From positions 558,001 through 622,000 of the forward strand of contig JADJFX010000002.1 of assembly GCA_016708345.1 (NCBI GenBank): DNA of 64,000 nt. The letters run 5' to 3'. The notes below the pieces were generated by a model. The model did no database searches, had not been told where the DNA came from, and saw only the letters and a program-made list of their open reading frames with translations. The position numbers were made by a program, and so were the translations under genes. The stretch is from Candidatus Rhodoferax bjergmarkensis (GTDB lineage Bacteria; Pseudomonadota; Gammaproteobacteria; Burkholderiales; Burkholderiaceae_C). Below are positions 28,031 to 39,545 of the stretch, in pieces. How positions within the stretch are numbered: position 1 is the stretch's first letter; every line of letters starts with the position of its first letter.

Positions 28031-28936
28031 TTATTTCTTGCTTGGCACAGCGGCGGCACCAACACCACCACGGAAAACCTTGAAGAACTCCGAGGAAGAC
28101 GGGTCAACCACCATCACGTCACTCTTTTTGCCGAAACTGGCCTTGTAGGCATCCAGACTGCGGTAAAACTGGGCGAACTGGGGGTCTCGGCTGAAGGCTT
28201 CCGCATAAATGCGGGCCGCCTCGGCATCACCCTCCCCTTTGATTTTTTGGGCATCACGGTAGGCATTGGCCACCGTCACTTCACGCTGACGATCCGCATC
28301 GGCACGGATTTTTTCACCCTCAGCCGCGCCAGTAGAACGCAACTCGTTGGCCACACGCTTGCGCTCAGCCTCCATGCGCCGGTAAACCGACTCAGTGATC
28401 GCATCCACATAATCGGCGCGGGTAATGCGCACATCGACCACGTCCACACCCCACGGCTTGCTGCCCTTGACCTTGTCGAGCACCTCGGCTTTCACGTCGG
28501 CAGTAATGGCTTCTCGCTTGGTAGCCAATAGTTCCTTGACAGTGCGCTTGTTGATTTCTTCCTGAAACGCATTGCGAACCACCCGGTTGAGTTGATTGGC
28601 ACCGTCGGCTTCGGTCAGCCCCACGTTGCGAATGTACTGCGTGGGCTCGGAAATGCGCCAGCGCACATACCAGTCAATGACCACACGCTGTTTTTCTGCC
28701 GTGAGCATCGGTTCGGTGTCACTGGTTTCCAGTGTCAACAAACGCTTGTCAATGTAGGACACATTTTGAAACGGCGGTGGCAATTTGAAGTTCAAACCGG
28801 GTTCGGTGATGACTTCCTTGATTTGCCCCAAGGCATACACCACACCAAACTGACGCTGGTCCACCACAAACAACATCGAACTGGCCAGCGCCAGCACCAC
28901 CAGAAAAGAAGAAAAAATAAAACCTAGCCTGTTCAT
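28031..28936 (-). CDS. hflC: HflC, FtsH-modulating SPFH membrane protein
   Basis: The 301-residue protein has an N-terminal membrane anchor (IFSSFLVVLALASSMLFVV) and a periplasmic SPFH/Band-7 domain with the conserved DVRITRADY and RMEAERKRVANELRSTG. With HflK it forms a large cage around the FtsH protease and limits its access to membrane substrates. It starts nine bases after the hflK stop and is followed by DUF2065. Confidence 0.96.
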   Translation of the reverse strand: MNRLGFIFSSFLVVLALASSMLFVVDQRQFGVVYALGQIKEVITEPGLNFKLPPPFQNVSYIDKRLLTLETSDTEPMLTAEKQRVVIDWYVRWRISEPTQYIRNVGLTEADGANQLNRVVRNAFQEEINKRTVKELLATKREAITADVKAEVLDKVKGSKPWGVDVVDVRITRADYVDAITESVYRRMEAERKRVANELRSTGAAEGEKIRADADRQREVTVANAYRDAQKIKGEGDAEAARIYAEAFSRDPQFAQFYRSLDAYKASFGKKSDVMVVDPSSSEFFKVFRGGVGAAAVPSKK

Positions 28937-28945
28937 TCTGGGCTC

Positions 28946-30331
28946 CTAGCGGGAATCACGTTCACGCGAACGGGATACATCCCGGTTGCGCGCATCAGGG
29001 GTCGAGACAGGGGAGGCTGCACCCAGCGGAGCAGCAGATCCACTCGCGGGAGTCTCACCCCCTGCACTGCTTTGCCCGCTCATCTGAAGAATCTTGTCAA
29101 GTGGCAAATACAGCAGGTTGGAGCCCTGTTTGGAGTCCACCATCACCTTGGTCACATTGCTGTAAATCTGCTGCATGGAGTCAAGGTACATGCGGTCGCG
29201 TGTCACCTGGGGCGCTTTTTGATACTCCGCCAGCACCGACTTGAACCGCTGTGCATCGCCTTGGGCCTGCGCTACTATTTTTGCCTTGTAGGCATCTGCC
29301 TCTTCCTTCAGACGCGAGGCGGAGCCCACAGCACGTGGCACCACATCATTGGCGTAAGCCTGTGCTTCGTTTTTGGCACGTTCGCGTTCCTGGCCTGCCT
29401 TGAGCACATCATCAAAAGCTGCCTGCACCTGCTCAGGTGGACGAACTCCGCCTTGCTGCAAATTGATGCCAACCACCTCGATGCCCACCTTGTAGCGGTC
29501 CAGAATTTTTTGCATCAAGGCACGAACCCTAGGTGCAATCTGGTCGCGTTCTTCAGAAAGCGCACTGTCCATGCGCATCTTGCCAACCACTTCACGCACA
29601 GCAGTTTCAGCAGCTTGAACCACAGCATCACTCGGGTTTTTGCTTTCAAAAAGGAATTCCCGCGCATCGCTCAGGCGGTACTGCACGGCAAATTTGATCT
29701 CGACAATGTTTTCGTCTTCGGTCAGCATGGCCGACTCGCGCAGCCCGGTGGCTTTGATCACGGTATCGCGCCCGACATCAACCGAGCGGATTTGCGTGAC
29801 AAAAATCAGTTCGTGACGCTGAATCGGATAAGGCAAACGCCAGTTAAATCCAGCCCCTACAGATGTTCTATATTTGCCAAACTGGGTAATGACGGCTTGC
29901 TGCCCCTCTTGCACGATAAAAAATCCGGTACCCAGCCAAATCAGCACCACGACGGCCACGATCAAGCTCACACCAATGCCCGCGCTCTTCATGTCGGGCT
30001 GATAGCCGCCACCGGAGCCATTGCTGCCACCCGTATTTCCCGGTCCGCCATTTTTCAAACCACCAAAAAGCCCGCTCAACTTGCGATTGAAATCACGCCA
30101 CAATTCATCCAAATCCGGTGGCCCCTGGTTTGCACCCATCTTTTGACCGCGTTCGTGATCTGGTTTGGGTGGGGTAAGCGGTGTTTTGTCATCCGGGGAA
30201 TTTTGCTCGGGCTTTTCACCATTGGCCGACTTGTCATCACCCCGACCCCAACGTGGATCGTTCAGGTTGAACATGCCCCTGATTCGCTGTGGCAGCACGG
30301 ACCAGCGAAAGGTGCGCAAATGAAGTTTCAT
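28946..30331 (-). CDS. hflK: HflK, FtsH-modulating SPFH membrane protein
   Basis: The 461-residue partner of HflC has a proline- and glycine-rich cytoplasmic N-terminus with NDPRWGRGDD, one membrane helix (about 120-140) and an SPFH domain (INLQQGGVRPPEQVQAAFDD). ATG 30331 follows AAGAG by eight bases. ATG 30274 (MFNLNDPRWG) is an alternative, and the frame itself continues to 30370 without a better signal. The C-terminal tail is Ser/Pro/Ala-rich and ends in Arg-Asp-Ser repeats. Confidence 0.94.
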   Translation of the reverse strand: MKLHLRTFRWSVLPQRIRGMFNLNDPRWGRGDDKSANGEKPEQNSPDDKTPLTPPKPDHERGQKMGANQGPPDLDELWRDFNRKLSGLFGGLKNGGPGNTGGSNGSGGGYQPDMKSAGIGVSLIVAVVVLIWLGTGFFIVQEGQQAVITQFGKYRTSVGAGFNWRLPYPIQRHELIFVTQIRSVDVGRDTVIKATGLRESAMLTEDENIVEIKFAVQYRLSDAREFLFESKNPSDAVVQAAETAVREVVGKMRMDSALSEERDQIAPRVRALMQKILDRYKVGIEVVGINLQQGGVRPPEQVQAAFDDVLKAGQERERAKNEAQAYANDVVPRAVGSASRLKEEADAYKAKIVAQAQGDAQRFKSVLAEYQKAPQVTRDRMYLDSMQQIYSNVTKVMVDSKQGSNLLYLPLDKILQMSGQSSAGGETPASGSAAPLGAASPVSTPDARNRDVSRSRERDSR

Positions 30332-30370
30332 CTCTTTTACTCTTGTGTGTCGTTGCCGAATTGTGCCCAA

Positions 30371-31549
30371 TCAAGGCGCTGCTTCAGGCGTTTCAGAAAA
30401 ATTATCACCGTCAACCCCGCTACGAACGCTGCCACTGACAATATTTGCCAACTGCTGACGCAATGCTGGCAGACCTTCACCACTTTTCGCGCTCAGAAAG
30501 ACGCGTGGCGTCGGAACACCGTCCAAATCGTAAGAATCTTCCAATTGAAGGGGGTGACGCTCCATTTCAAGAGCGTCCAGCTTATTAAACACGAGGACTT
30601 GCGCAATATCGGCAGCGCCGATCTCACGCAGCACACGCTGAACTTCGGCAATCTGCTCTGGAAAATTGGGGCTGGCGGCATCAACAACATGCAGCAACAG
30701 ATCAGCATCGACTGCTTCCTGCAGCGTCGCTTGGAACGCATCAATCAGGCCATGGGGCAAATCACGAATAAATCCCACCGTGTCCGACAGTGACACCGAC
30801 CGACCCGCCTCACCCAAATAAAGCTGGCGGGTAGTCGTGTCGAGTGTGGCAAACAACTGATCGGCTGCATAGGTTCGTGCTTTGACCAAGGCATTGAACA
30901 GCGTGGACTTGCCTGCATTGGTATAGCCGACCAAAGAAATATTGAAGGCGTCGCGCCGCTCACGCTGACGCCGCTGTGTCTGACGCTGCCGCTTCACCTT
31001 GGTCAAACGCTCTTTGATCTTCTTGATGTTGTCGCCAATCATTCGACGATCCAACTCAATTTGGGTCTCACCAGGGCCCCCACGCATGCCAATGCCGCCA
31101 CTCTGGCGCTCCAAATGCGACCAGCGACGCACAAGGCGCGTACTCAGGTACTGCATTCGAGCCAATTCAACTTGCAACTTGCCTTCATGGCTGCGAGCTC
31201 TTTGACTGAAAATTTGCAGAATCAAAAGCGTTCTGTCATTCACAGGGAGTTCCAGCGCACGTTCAAGATTGCGCTGCTGGGCCGGGCTCAGGCTTTGATC
31301 AAACAGCACTTCAACAGCACCCATTTGAGCCGCCAACATTTTGATTTCGTCAGCTTTCCCACTCCCCACGAACAAGGCAGCATCCGGCGCTTTGCGCTTG
31401 CAGGTCACCCGCGCAACCGGATTCATACCAGCGGTCTGTGCCAGCAAACCCAACTCGGCGAGCTCGCCATCGAAATTTGGAAGTCCGAAATCAACCCCGA
31501 CCAGCAGGGTGGGTGCGGCTTGACGGTCAGGCGGCAGCAGGTTCGTCAC
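30371..31549 (-). CDS. hflX: GTPase HflX
   Basis: This ribosome-associated GTPase helps split or rescue stalled ribosomes. It has the N-terminal HflX domain ([11 protein letters not shown]), the glycine-rich motif [18 protein letters not shown], a coiled linker, and a G domain with [15 protein letters not shown] and NKLD. Upstream in-frame starts are GTG 31549 and TTG 31564, both inside the hfq 3' end. I chose GTG; an overlap with hfq of about 20 bases suggests coupled translation. The usual family size is matched (392 residues). Confidence 0.94.
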   Translation of the reverse strand: MTNLLPPDRQAAPTLLVGVDFGLPNFDGELAELGLLAQTAGMNPVARVTCKRKAPDAALFVGSGKADEIKMLAAQMGAVEVLFDQSLSPAQQRNLERALELPVNDRTLLILQIFSQRARSHEGKLQVELARMQYLSTRLVRRWSHLERQSGGIGMRGGPGETQIELDRRMIGDNIKKIKERLTKVKRQRQTQRRQRERRDAFNISLVGYTNAGKSTLFNALVKARTYAADQLFATLDTTTRQLYLGEAGRSVSLSDTVGFIRDLPHGLIDAFQATLQEAVDADLLLHVVDAASPNFPEQIAEVQRVLREIGAADIAQVLVFNKLDALEMERHPLQLEDSYDLDGVPTPRVFLSAKSGEGLPALRQQLANIVSGSVRSGVDGDNFSETPEAAP

Positions 31550-31775
31550 CCTCCGTGCTCGCAAAATTTACGGCGCGGCCTGGAACAATGGTGGAAATGG
31601 CATGCTTGTAGACCATTTGGGTAACCGTATTGCGAAGCAGCACGACATACTGGTCAAAAGATTCGATCTGCCCCTGAAGTTTGATCCCGTTGACCAAGTA
31701 AATGGAAACCGGCACATGTTCCCGACGCAATGCATTCAGGAAGGGGTCTTGAAGTAATTGACCTTTGTTGCTCAC
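31527..31775 (-). CDS. hfq: RNA chaperone Hfq
   Basis: Hfq forms a hexamer that anneals small RNAs to mRNAs. The 82 residues include both Sm motifs ([31 protein letters not shown]). GTG 31775 is the likely start: GGAG lies six bases upstream and the resulting [12 protein letters not shown] is the standard N-terminus. The longer frame begins with TTG 31793 and would place the ribosome binding site inside the gene. A 134-base gap to der may contain an hfq promoter. Confidence 0.97.
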   Translation of the reverse strand: MSNKGQLLQDPFLNALRREHVPVSIYLVNGIKLQGQIESFDQYVVLLRNTVTQMVYKHAISTIVPGRAVNFASTEGDEPAAA

Positions 31776-31909
31776 GATATTCTCCGTGTTCAAAAAAATT
31801 TAAGAAGCGGCGACGATACCACAGCCAACCCCATTCCCAAGGCAAAGTCTTGGAAACCCGTCAGAAGTAGAAAGATCACTTGGCATCGTCATTTACAACC
31901 TCAATGCCA

Positions 31910-33253
31910 TCAGGATTCTGCTTTGTCGGCAAAGGGGTTGCTCGACACTTTCATCTCGATGCGCATCGGTGTTCCGACCAGATCAAATGCCTTGCGAAAC
32001 CGCCCCTCCAAAAAGCGTTTGTAGGCATCCGTCACATGCTCAAGTGAGTTGCCGTGAATCACAATCACTGGAGGGTTCATGCCGCCTTGGTGGGCATAGC
32101 GCAATTTAGGACGATGCATGCCTGCACGCTTGGGGCTTTGAAATTGCACCGCTTCCAACAATAAACGTGTCAGTACCGGGGTCGACATTTTGCAATTAGC
32201 CGCCCGGTAGGCTTGCGCAATGGAGGCCCAAAGCGGCCCCAAACCTTGCCTCTTGGTTGCCGAGATCAAGTGCATCGTCGCAAATTTTAAAAATGGCAAT
32301 CGGGTTTCGATAGAACGCTTGACAAGCTCACGCTGGTATTCGTCCACAGCATCCCATTTATTGACGGCCAGCACCACCGCACGGCCATTTTCAAGAATAA
32401 AGCCGGCAATGTGAGCGTCTTGATCGGTTACCCCTTGCGTTGCATCGATCAGCAGCAACACCACGTTGGATGACTCAATGGCCTGCAAGGTTTTGACCAC
32501 CGAAAACTTTTCGATCGCCTCGAAGACTTTTCCTTTTCGACGCAAGCCGGCCGTATCCACCAACTCAAATTTTTGACCATTGCGCTCAAACGGCACTGAA
32601 ATCGCGTCACGGGTGGTTCCTGGCAAATCAAATGCAACCAATCGTTCTTCGCCCAACCAGGTATTGATCAAGGTAGATTTGCCTACGTTGGGTCGCCCCG
32701 CCACAGCCAACTTAATCACGCCGGGGTCATGCTGATCCTGCTCGTCATCTGGATCTGCCAGGTTCAAAGGCTTGAGCGCCATTTCCAACAGTGTGTGGGT
32801 GCCCTGACCATGCGCTGCGGAAATTGCATGAACCTCACCCAACCCAAGCTCGAAGAACTCCACCAGCTTAGCGCTCGCCACCATGCCTTCGGCCTTGTTG
32901 GCAGTCAAAATGCAGGGCTTACCGAGACGGCGAAGGTATTTGGCAATATCGTGGTCTTGGGCCGAAATTCCGTCACCCGTATCCACCACAAAAATGACCA
33001 CGTCCGCCTCGGCTACCGCTTGCTGAGTCTGTTTGGCCATTTCCTTGAAAATGCCACTGGTCGCATCAGGCTCAAAACCTCCGGTGTCGATCACAATAAA
33101 TTCATGCTTACCCAGTTTTCCGCTGCCATAGTGCCGATCCCGGGTGAGACCAGCAAAATCTGCGACGATGGCATCACGCGACTTGGTCAGTCGGTTAAAC
33201 AGGGTCGATTTGCCAACATTAGGCCGGCCAACGAGGGCCAAAACAGGTTTCAT
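31910..33253 (-). CDS. der: Ribosome biogenesis GTPase Der
   Basis: Der (EngA) carries two tandem G domains and a C-terminal KH-like domain and is needed for 50S maturation. Both P-loops are identical in type (GRPNVGKST at about 8 and about 187), each with its G3 (DTGGF, DTAGL) and NK.. motif. At 447 residues from ATG 33253 ([13 protein letters not shown]) it is normal. The frame is open upstream into bamB only because of an extra base in that gene. Confidence 0.96.
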   Translation of the reverse strand: MKPVLALVGRPNVGKSTLFNRLTKSRDAIVADFAGLTRDRHYGSGKLGKHEFIVIDTGGFEPDATSGIFKEMAKQTQQAVAEADVVIFVVDTGDGISAQDHDIAKYLRRLGKPCILTANKAEGMVASAKLVEFFELGLGEVHAISAAHGQGTHTLLEMALKPLNLADPDDEQDQHDPGVIKLAVAGRPNVGKSTLINTWLGEERLVAFDLPGTTRDAISVPFERNGQKFELVDTAGLRRKGKVFEAIEKFSVVKTLQAIESSNVVLLLIDATQGVTDQDAHIAGFILENGRAVVLAVNKWDAVDEYQRELVKRSIETRLPFLKFATMHLISATKRQGLGPLWASIAQAYRAANCKMSTPVLTRLLLEAVQFQSPKRAGMHRPKLRYAHQGGMNPPVIVIHGNSLEHVTDAYKRFLEGRFRKAFDLVGTPMRIEMKVSSNPFADKAES

Positions 33254-33270
33254 GAATTGCAGTTCGAGAT

Positions 33271-34411
33271 TTATTCTGGCTTGAAGCCAAAAAATACCGC
33301 CACGCCGGGTGACGACCACCAACGTTCCCGCAGCCAAAACTGGGGCTGTCGCGACAGCCGATCCGTCAGTCTCAACCCGTGAGAGCACAGAACCATCTTC
33401 ACGTGACAACATATGCACCATTCCTGTGTCTTCACCCACAATAACGGAACGCCCAACAACCACCGGAGCCGTCAGGTTACGGTAGCGCAAGACTTCAGAT
33501 GTCCAAGCACGTTCACCATCAAGTTGACGCCAAGCAATGAGCTTGCCGTCTCCCTCAATGCCAAAAACATGTTTGCCATCGCCATGTAATCCCACAAAAC
33601 CACTTGCGGGTTTGCTCCAAAGCAAATTGCCTCGCTCGGCATTGACACAACCCACCGACGATTGAAATGCTCGCGCGCACACCACATCACCATCACGAGA
33701 GACCCGACCAATCAAATCAACCAACCGTTCAATATCATTGGTGCCACGTGCTGACGCAACAGGTGCCTCCCAGCGAATAGCGCCAGTTGTCGGGCTGAAC
33801 CCCACCACACGACCGGACAAACCAGCCACCAGCGTGTCGTTGACCGCTAACAACACGCCTGCCTGACGCAGCACCAGAGGCTCGCCAGGACGTTGCTGTG
33901 TCCACAACTTTCGTCCAGACCGCGCATCAAAAGCCGTGACCGCACGATCAGCTGTGAGGACAAACACACGCGCTCCGGCAACCAAGGGTGCCGTAAAACC
34001 TTGCGCAGGAAGCGTTGACCGCCAGACCTCGCGCCCGGCTTCCAACACCAGCAGTTCATTGTCACGCGTAACGACTGCAGCATACCGGCCATCACTACCC
34101 ACCCCGGCCGCAATCTGGGCACCTACATCACTGCGCCAGATTTCAGCGCCGGTGGCAGCATCCAGGGATGCCACAACGCCCGCCGAACTCGCCACAACGA
34201 CTGCATTACCGGTTACTTTGACGTCAAGTGGAAAATCGACAGCACCTAGGTTTGCTGTCCATGCCTGCCGGACAACCAGTAACCCCGGATTGGGTGTCAG
34301 CTCTGATGGTCTAGGTTTTTCAGGGCCGCTTGAACAAGCGACAAGCAACCCTGCGATGACAAAACCAAGCATCAATTTCATGGCGGCAGACGTCAAAAAT
34401 TCAAACTTCAC
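33271..34411 (-). CDS. bamB: Outer membrane assembly lipoprotein BamB (frameshifted near its end)
   Basis: BamB is the eight-bladed propeller lipoprotein of the BAM complex. It shows lipobox LLVAC and repeated PQQ-like blades ([40 protein letters not shown]). The expected ending GIFGFKPE plus TAA (33271-33273) is in the other frame: a run of six A on the plus strand (33289-33294) has one base too many. Read as written, the frame runs through into der. Total length 1,141 is one more than a multiple of three. The start is GTG 34411, overlapping the yfgM stop, or ATG 34381. Sequencing error is likelier than a true fusion. Confidence 0.88.
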
Positions 34412-35142
34412 TTTTTCCCTTCCGACGCCGCACCATCCGCCGATAAACCGGAACTGGCACCATTTACGGCAACACGGTCAACAGGATTTTGACTGGTGCT
34501 TTGTGGGTCAACTCCCAAAGCATTCATTTTGACTTCAACCAAACGTCTGTACTGGGTGCCCTCGTCAAATCGTTTAAAGGATTTTGCGTATTCGACCAAT
34601 GCCTCTGCTTTTTTTCCTTGCAAAACATAAATATCGCCTTTGCGATCAGCTACCAGTGCCTCGAAATCAGCGGGGAAATTTCCACTTAACTGTTTTAAGG
34701 CATCGTCAAACGCTTTGGACTCCATCAAGACGCCCGCCAGCCTTAACTTTGCAATCGCTTGGTAACCAGGATCCGAAGACTTGTCGGCGACCCAAGTCAA
34801 CGCAAGCTTGGCAGCATCGACATTACCAGCACTGTAGTACTGCTTTGCAACCAGAAGCCCGGCCTGTTGGGCAAAGGTTGTCGCGCCAAACTTGTCTTTC
34901 ATGTCAGCAAAAACCCGGTCAATTTTTGCCGCGTCATTTGACTTGACGACACGTGTCATCTCGTCATACATGGCACTTGCCTGGGCCGCCTGACTGCGTT
35001 GCCAATATTGATAAAAATTCCAGCCGCCAAACGCGCCCAAAAACACAATAAGCGCCCAAGTAATGGCATTACCGTATTGCTTCCAGAAATGTTTGAGTTG
35101 GTCGAGTTGTTCTTGCTCTTCAAGATCGAGATGATTTGCCAT
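34408..35142 (-). CDS. yfgM: YfgM-family tetratricopeptide membrane protein
   Basis: The 244-residue protein has a short cytoplasmic N-terminus, one membrane helix (about 25-45: [20 protein letters not shown]) and a periplasmic TPR-like domain. In E. coli YfgM is associated with the SecYEG translocon and PpiD. It lies between hisS and bamB as in most Proteobacteria. Its TGA overlaps the GTG start of bamB. Confidence 0.9.
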   Translation of the reverse strand: MANHLDLEEQEQLDQLKHFWKQYGNAITWALIVFLGAFGGWNFYQYWQRSQAAQASAMYDEMTRVVKSNDAAKIDRVFADMKDKFGATTFAQQAGLLVAKQYYSAGNVDAAKLALTWVADKSSDPGYQAIAKLRLAGVLMESKAFDDALKQLSGNFPADFEALVADRKGDIYVLQGKKAEALVEYAKSFKRFDEGTQYRRLVEVKMNALGVDPQSTSQNPVDRVAVNGASSGLSADGAASEGKK

Positions 35143-35193
35143 GAAAGTTCTTTAATCAACGGGGCCAAAGATGAATTCCTGACCCACAAACAT

Positions 35194-36510
35194 TTAGGTA
35201 AGTGATTGTAGGGTGGATACCCAGCCAGCAATGTTGGCAAGCGAATGTGAGGCCTGACCTCCACTGCCATCACGCAGTGATTTGATGGTCACCTGGTTCT
35301 TTGAAACTTCATCCGTTCCAAAAATAAGCGCGAAGCGAGCACCACTGCTGTCAGCTCGTTTGAATTGGGATTTCATGCTGCCCATACCCTCACCGGAACT
35401 GGCATGCATTTGTACGCTGACACCAGCAGCTCTTAAAGTTTGCAGAGTTTTCAACACCAATGGCAATGCCGAAGCATCTGGCACGATCGCATAGGCGTCC
35501 AGCGCAGGCGCTAGCGTTGCCAAACCTTGCTCCTTGACGAGTTCCAGCACCCGGTCCACGCCAAGGGCCCAACCAACAGCCGGAGCTGGCTTTCCACCCA
35601 ATTGCTCAACCAGATAGTCATATCGGCCACCAGCACAAACCGTTCCCTGAGAACCCAGCCGATCCGTGGTGAATTCAAAAACCGTGAGGTTGTAGTAATC
35701 CATGCCCCGTACTAGACGTGGATTGACGGTGTACGCGACGCCATTGGCGTCCAGTATGGCTTTTAAACCGTCGAAATGGGCAAGCGAAGCATCACCCAAG
35801 TAGTCCAAAGGCCTCGGTGCGGATTCGACCACAGCTTGCATGGCAGGATTTTTGGTGTCGAGAATCCGAAGCGGATTGCTGTGCAAGCGGCGCTTGGCGT
35901 CTTCATCCAGCACTTCCGCATACTGCTCAAAATGAGCTATCAAAGCCTGACGGTGTTTCAAACGCTCTTGGGGCTGACCCAAGCTATTGAGTTCCAGCCG
36001 AACATCCGTCAGGCCCAGCTCTTGCCACAGTGCGACGGCCAACAAAATCAACTCAGCATCAACATCGGGGCCAGTGAAGCCAAGCGCCTCAGCGCCGATC
36101 TGATCAAATTGGCGATAACGACCCCGTTGCGGGCGCTCATGGCGGAACATGGGGCCTATGTAATAAAGCCGCTTGCCACCGTCATACAGCATTGAATGCT
36201 CCACGACGGCTCGCACCACACCTGCGGTTGCTTCGGGACGAAGTGTCAAAGAATCACCGTTAAGCCGATCTTCAAAGGAATACATTTCCTTTTCAACGAT
36301 ATCCGTGACCTCCCCCAATCCACGAATGAACAGCGGTGTTCGCTCCACAATGGGTGTTCGAATGTTGCGATAGGCGTACCGCGCCATCAGACCACGAACA
36401 CGGCTTTCAAGCCATTCAACTGCAGCGGAATCCGCAGGCAGAACATCGTTCATGCCCTTTACGGCAGTCAGTTTTTCTGACTTCACACTATTTACATTTT
36501 TTTCAGTCAT
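35194..36510 (-). CDS. hisS: Histidine--tRNA ligase
   Basis: The 438-residue class II synthetase charges tRNA-His. Motif 2 ([20 protein letters not shown]), the histidine-binding [15 protein letters not shown] and [13 protein letters not shown], and a C-terminal anticodon-binding domain are seen. ATG 36510 overlaps the ispG stop in ATGA. Confidence 0.97.
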   Translation of the reverse strand: MTEKNVNSVKSEKLTAVKGMNDVLPADSAAVEWLESRVRGLMARYAYRNIRTPIVERTPLFIRGLGEVTDIVEKEMYSFEDRLNGDSLTLRPEATAGVVRAVVEHSMLYDGGKRLYYIGPMFRHERPQRGRYRQFDQIGAEALGFTGPDVDAELILLAVALWQELGLTDVRLELNSLGQPQERLKHRQALIAHFEQYAEVLDEDAKRRLHSNPLRILDTKNPAMQAVVESAPRPLDYLGDASLAHFDGLKAILDANGVAYTVNPRLVRGMDYYNLTVFEFTTDRLGSQGTVCAGGRYDYLVEQLGGKPAPAVGWALGVDRVLELVKEQGLATLAPALDAYAIVPDASALPLVLKTLQTLRAAGVSVQMHASSGEGMGSMKSQFKRADSSGARFALIFGTDEVSKNQVTIKSLRDGSGGQASHSLANIAGWVSTLQSLT

Positions 36511-37793
36511 GAATTCGTTACTTCAACCCCGGTTTGCGTGTACGCACCGAATCGTTTTTCAACATAATTTTCGACAATGGTTTGAAATTCTCGCGCAATC
36601 GAATCACCACGCAAGGTCAAACGCTTTTCACCATCAATAAAGACCGGTGCCGCCGGTGCCTCGCCAGTGCCGGGCAAACTGATTCCAATATCCGCGTGCT
36701 TGCTTTCACCTGGCCCATTCACGATACAACCCATGACGGCGACCTTCATCTGCTCGACCCCTGGGTATTTCTCCCGCCACACAGGCATTTGAGCCCTCAG
36801 GAAGTCTTCTATTTGCTTGGTTAGCTCCTGAAAAGTTGTACTGGTGGTGCGACCACAACCAGGGCACGCCGTAACACTGGGGACGAACGATCGCAACTCC
36901 AATGCCTGCAAAATTTCCGAGGCAATCACCACTTCCTGCGTTCTTGACTCGCCCGGTTGAGGGGTCAAAGAGACACGAATGGTGTCGCCGATACCCTCTT
37001 GCAACAAAATAGAGAGCGCCGCTGCCGAAGCCACAGTGCCTTTGGTGCCCATGCCAGCTTCGGTCAATCCCAGATGCAACGCGTAGTCACAACGCTTTGC
37101 CAATTCACGGTAGACAGAAATCAAATCACGGACACCACTGACTTTGCAGGACAGAATAATCTGATTCGGATCCAGCCCCATTTCACCAGCTCGCGTTGCC
37201 GACTCGATGGCCGAGGTGATCAATGCGTCGTACATCACCGGTTTGGCATCCCATGGAATCGCGCGCCGACTGTTTTCATCCATCAGACTGGCCAATAATT
37301 CTTGGTCCAGACTGCCCCAATTGACACCAATCCGAATGGGCTTATTCCACCTCATCGCGGCCTCGATCATCATGCCGAATTGCTTGTCTCGCTTTTCACC
37401 TTTACCAACATTACCTGGATTGATTCGGTACTTGGACAAGGCTTGCGCACATGCGGGGTTATCACTCAGCAATCGATGACCGTTATAGTGAAAATCACCA
37501 ATCAGGGGCACGTCGATGCCCATACGGTCCAGTTGATCCCGAACGTGAGGCACCGCCTGCGCAGCTTCCGGCGTATTCACGGTCAAACGAACCATTTCAG
37601 AACCCGCAAGGGCCAATTCCTTGACTTGAATCGCTGTGCCGATGACATCCACCGTATCAGTGTTGGTCATAGACTGAACCCGCACCGGAGCACCACCGCC
37701 CACGGTGACCGTGCGCGCACCCCACGTCACACATGCCTGCCTCGAAAGCCGCACCTGCGGTGTCGCAGAACCAGTTGGCAATAGAACCTGCAC
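36507..37793 (-). CDS. ispG: 4-hydroxy-3-methylbut-2-en-1-yl diphosphate synthase
   Basis: IspG is the [4Fe-4S] enzyme of the MEP isoprenoid pathway that converts the cyclic diphosphate to HMBPP. The cluster cysteines are in TACPGCGR and [10 protein letters not shown], and the TIM-barrel opening [11 protein letters not shown] is intact. It has 428 residues. The start is GTG 37793, sharing its first G with the TAG stop of rodZ (TAGTG), so the two are translationally coupled. Confidence 0.96.
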   Translation of the reverse strand: MQVLLPTGSATPQVRLSRQACVTWGARTVTVGGGAPVRVQSMTNTDTVDVIGTAIQVKELALAGSEMVRLTVNTPEAAQAVPHVRDQLDRMGIDVPLIGDFHYNGHRLLSDNPACAQALSKYRINPGNVGKGEKRDKQFGMMIEAAMRWNKPIRIGVNWGSLDQELLASLMDENSRRAIPWDAKPVMYDALITSAIESATRAGEMGLDPNQIILSCKVSGVRDLISVYRELAKRCDYALHLGLTEAGMGTKGTVASAAALSILLQEGIGDTIRVSLTPQPGESRTQEVVIASEILQALELRSFVPSVTACPGCGRTTSTTFQELTKQIEDFLRAQMPVWREKYPGVEQMKVAVMGCIVNGPGESKHADIGISLPGTGEAPAAPVFIDGEKRLTLRGDSIAREFQTIVENYVEKRFGAYTQTGVEVTNS

Positions 37794-38722
37794 TACTTCA
37801 CCTCAAACCGAGCCACATTGTCCTTCGCAACGCGCGTCAGATCGAATGGTTTTCCATACACTTGAACCTGCACCGCGTCGGCCCGTCCAATGACAACAGA
37901 AAGAGGCGCAGCACCTGATGCACCAATCTGCTCGCCTTCTGCCATGTTTTTTCGAACCTGAACCCCGCCATTGGCGTCGACAACCTGCACCCAAGTGGAC
38001 GCCCGAGCCGTCATCACTACCATGCCATTGACGGAACCAGCGGTCGATGGTGGAGTTTTCGTCATGGCAGCAGCCACCGGTTCATGAGCATCGGCCAACA
38101 CAGGAACTGTTACTTGCTGCGGTACCCGCAAAACAGCCTCGGCCACACTGGCAATCGGATCAACCTTGGTTGGTTGCTCGACAATTGGTTGTTCGATGGC
38201 TTCAGCTGCCGACGTGGGAACCGACAAAACATCATCATTTTCAGACTTTGAATCTTTTAAGCCAGATTCAGCCCCAAAAGGCACAAACAAAAGCACCAAA
38301 ATTCCAATCACCACCAGCAAAACGGCCAGTACCATTGGCTTGGATAGCTGCTCCCAAAATGGCAAATTCAGTGAATCACCGGTTTCACGAAATGGCGCGT
38401 TAATACCCGACTCATCGGTCTTCAAACGAGGTGCTGCTATATGCGGCAAACGCACCAAGATCGGGTTAGGATCAATCTTGAGATTGCGGCAAACACTGGA
38501 CGCCAATGCGCGAACAAAAACGGTGTCAGGCAACAGATCAAACCGATCACTCTCAAGAGCCTCCAGTTTTTTAACTGGCACCTTCAGGGAGACAGCCATA
38601 GCTGCGATATGCAAACCTGAAGCCTCTCGGGCCTTTTTGAGCATCGCCCCACCCGAAAGAGTATCGGATGAAGGTTGAGCCGATGGCTGATCTTGCGACG
38701 CCGACTGTGCAATCTCAGTCAT
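37793..38722 (-). CDS. rodZ: RodZ-like helix-turn-helix membrane protein
   Basis: The 309-residue protein has a cytoplasmic Xre-type HTH ([20 protein letters not shown]), a membrane helix ([19 protein letters not shown]) and a periplasmic DUF4115 domain. This architecture is that of RodZ, which links MreB filaments to the cell-wall elongation machinery. ATG 38722 overlaps the pilW stop by eight bases (ATGACTGA). An ATG at 38746 is less likely. Confidence 0.88.
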   Translation of the reverse strand: MTEIAQSASQDQPSAQPSSDTLSGGAMLKKAREASGLHIAAMAVSLKVPVKKLEALESDRFDLLPDTVFVRALASSVCRNLKIDPNPILVRLPHIAAPRLKTDESGINAPFRETGDSLNLPFWEQLSKPMVLAVLLVVIGILVLLFVPFGAESGLKDSKSENDDVLSVPTSAAEAIEQPIVEQPTKVDPIASVAEAVLRVPQQVTVPVLADAHEPVAAAMTKTPPSTAGSVNGMVVMTARASTWVQVVDANGGVQVRKNMAEGEQIGASGAAPLSVVIGRADAVQVQVYGKPFDLTRVAKDNVARFEVK

Positions 38723-39542
38723 CAAATGCTCCACGCTGGTAAGCACTTGTCTCCATCGATTTTGGGTAACGTTTTACCAACTGAGTGGCAAGTTGCTGCA
38801 TGGCTTCCTTGTTGTCCAAACGACGTTCAACTTTTACCCCCAACCAAAGAGACTCCGCATTTGCAAGTTCACTGTTGTTCAAACGTCGAACATAAAACTG
38901 CGCTCGCACAAAATCACCTCGTAGGAACAGCAAGTTGGCAAGGTTATAGGCCGTAATCGGATTGCCCGCATCAAACTCATAAGACTTAAGCAAGCTTTGT
39001 TCGGCCTCAGCGCGTTGCTCCGCTTTCAATTGACACAAGCCAAGCGCTCTAAACGTCTTGGCACGTTCAACATAGTGAATATTTGACAGGGCCTGAGTAA
39101 ATAACTGCTGCGCCTCAGAGTATTTGGCCTGTTGACACAACAACCAGCCAAGGTTGTGCATGATGTTCGAATCCTTCGGACTTAATGCCAAGGCTTTTCG
39201 AAAACTCTCGTCAGCAACCCGAAATTCATTTAATCGCATGTAAATCAATCCACGCAAACTGTAGGCATCACCGTAAGTTGGGTCAGTAGCAATTGCTTGC
39301 TTTAGTTCATCCAAAGCGGTTGTAGTTTGTCCCTGCTCAAAATAGCCCACCGCTAACTCAAGACGAATACGGGCACGCTTGCGTGATTCGGGCTCATCTG
39401 AGTCGGTCACTATCTCGGCCGCGCCGCTATCAGCCCCATGGTTGGCCGCACAGCCTGTCAGTCCAAGCAAGCCGACCATAAACAAACAAGAACAAAAAAA
39501 CCATCGCCTGAATTCCAAAGCCACCGTAGTATCAAATTTCAT
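38715..39542 (-). CDS. pilW: Type IV pilus biogenesis lipoprotein PilW/PilF
   Basis: The 275-residue lipoprotein (lipobox LTGC) carries a superhelix of about six tetratricopeptide repeats from residue 60 on. PilW/PilF is the pilotin needed for PilQ secretin assembly. The location between rlmN and rodZ is the conserved one. It begins three bases after the rlmN stop. Confidence 0.9.
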   Translation of the reverse strand: MKFDTTVALEFRRWFFCSCLFMVGLLGLTGCAANHGADSGAAEIVTDSDEPESRKRARIRLELAVGYFEQGQTTTALDELKQAIATDPTYGDAYSLRGLIYMRLNEFRVADESFRKALALSPKDSNIMHNLGWLLCQQAKYSEAQQLFTQALSNIHYVERAKTFRALGLCQLKAEQRAEAEQSLLKSYEFDAGNPITAYNLANLLFLRGDFVRAQFYVRRLNNSELANAESLWLGVKVERRLDNKEAMQQLATQLVKRYPKSMETSAYQRGAFDD

Positions 39543-39545
39543 GCC

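Noticed and set aside
29072..30793. 573-codon plus frame opposite hflK and hflX
   Set aside because: Both minus genes are conserved throughout; the plus product has no recognisable domain and no ribosome binding site.
31910..34411. Genuine BamB-Der fusion protein
   Set aside because: One base in a six-A run explains it, and the expected BamB stop is present in the adjacent frame.
38343..38360. TAGCTGCT match inside rodZ
   Set aside because: Short head match only; no dyad or tail.
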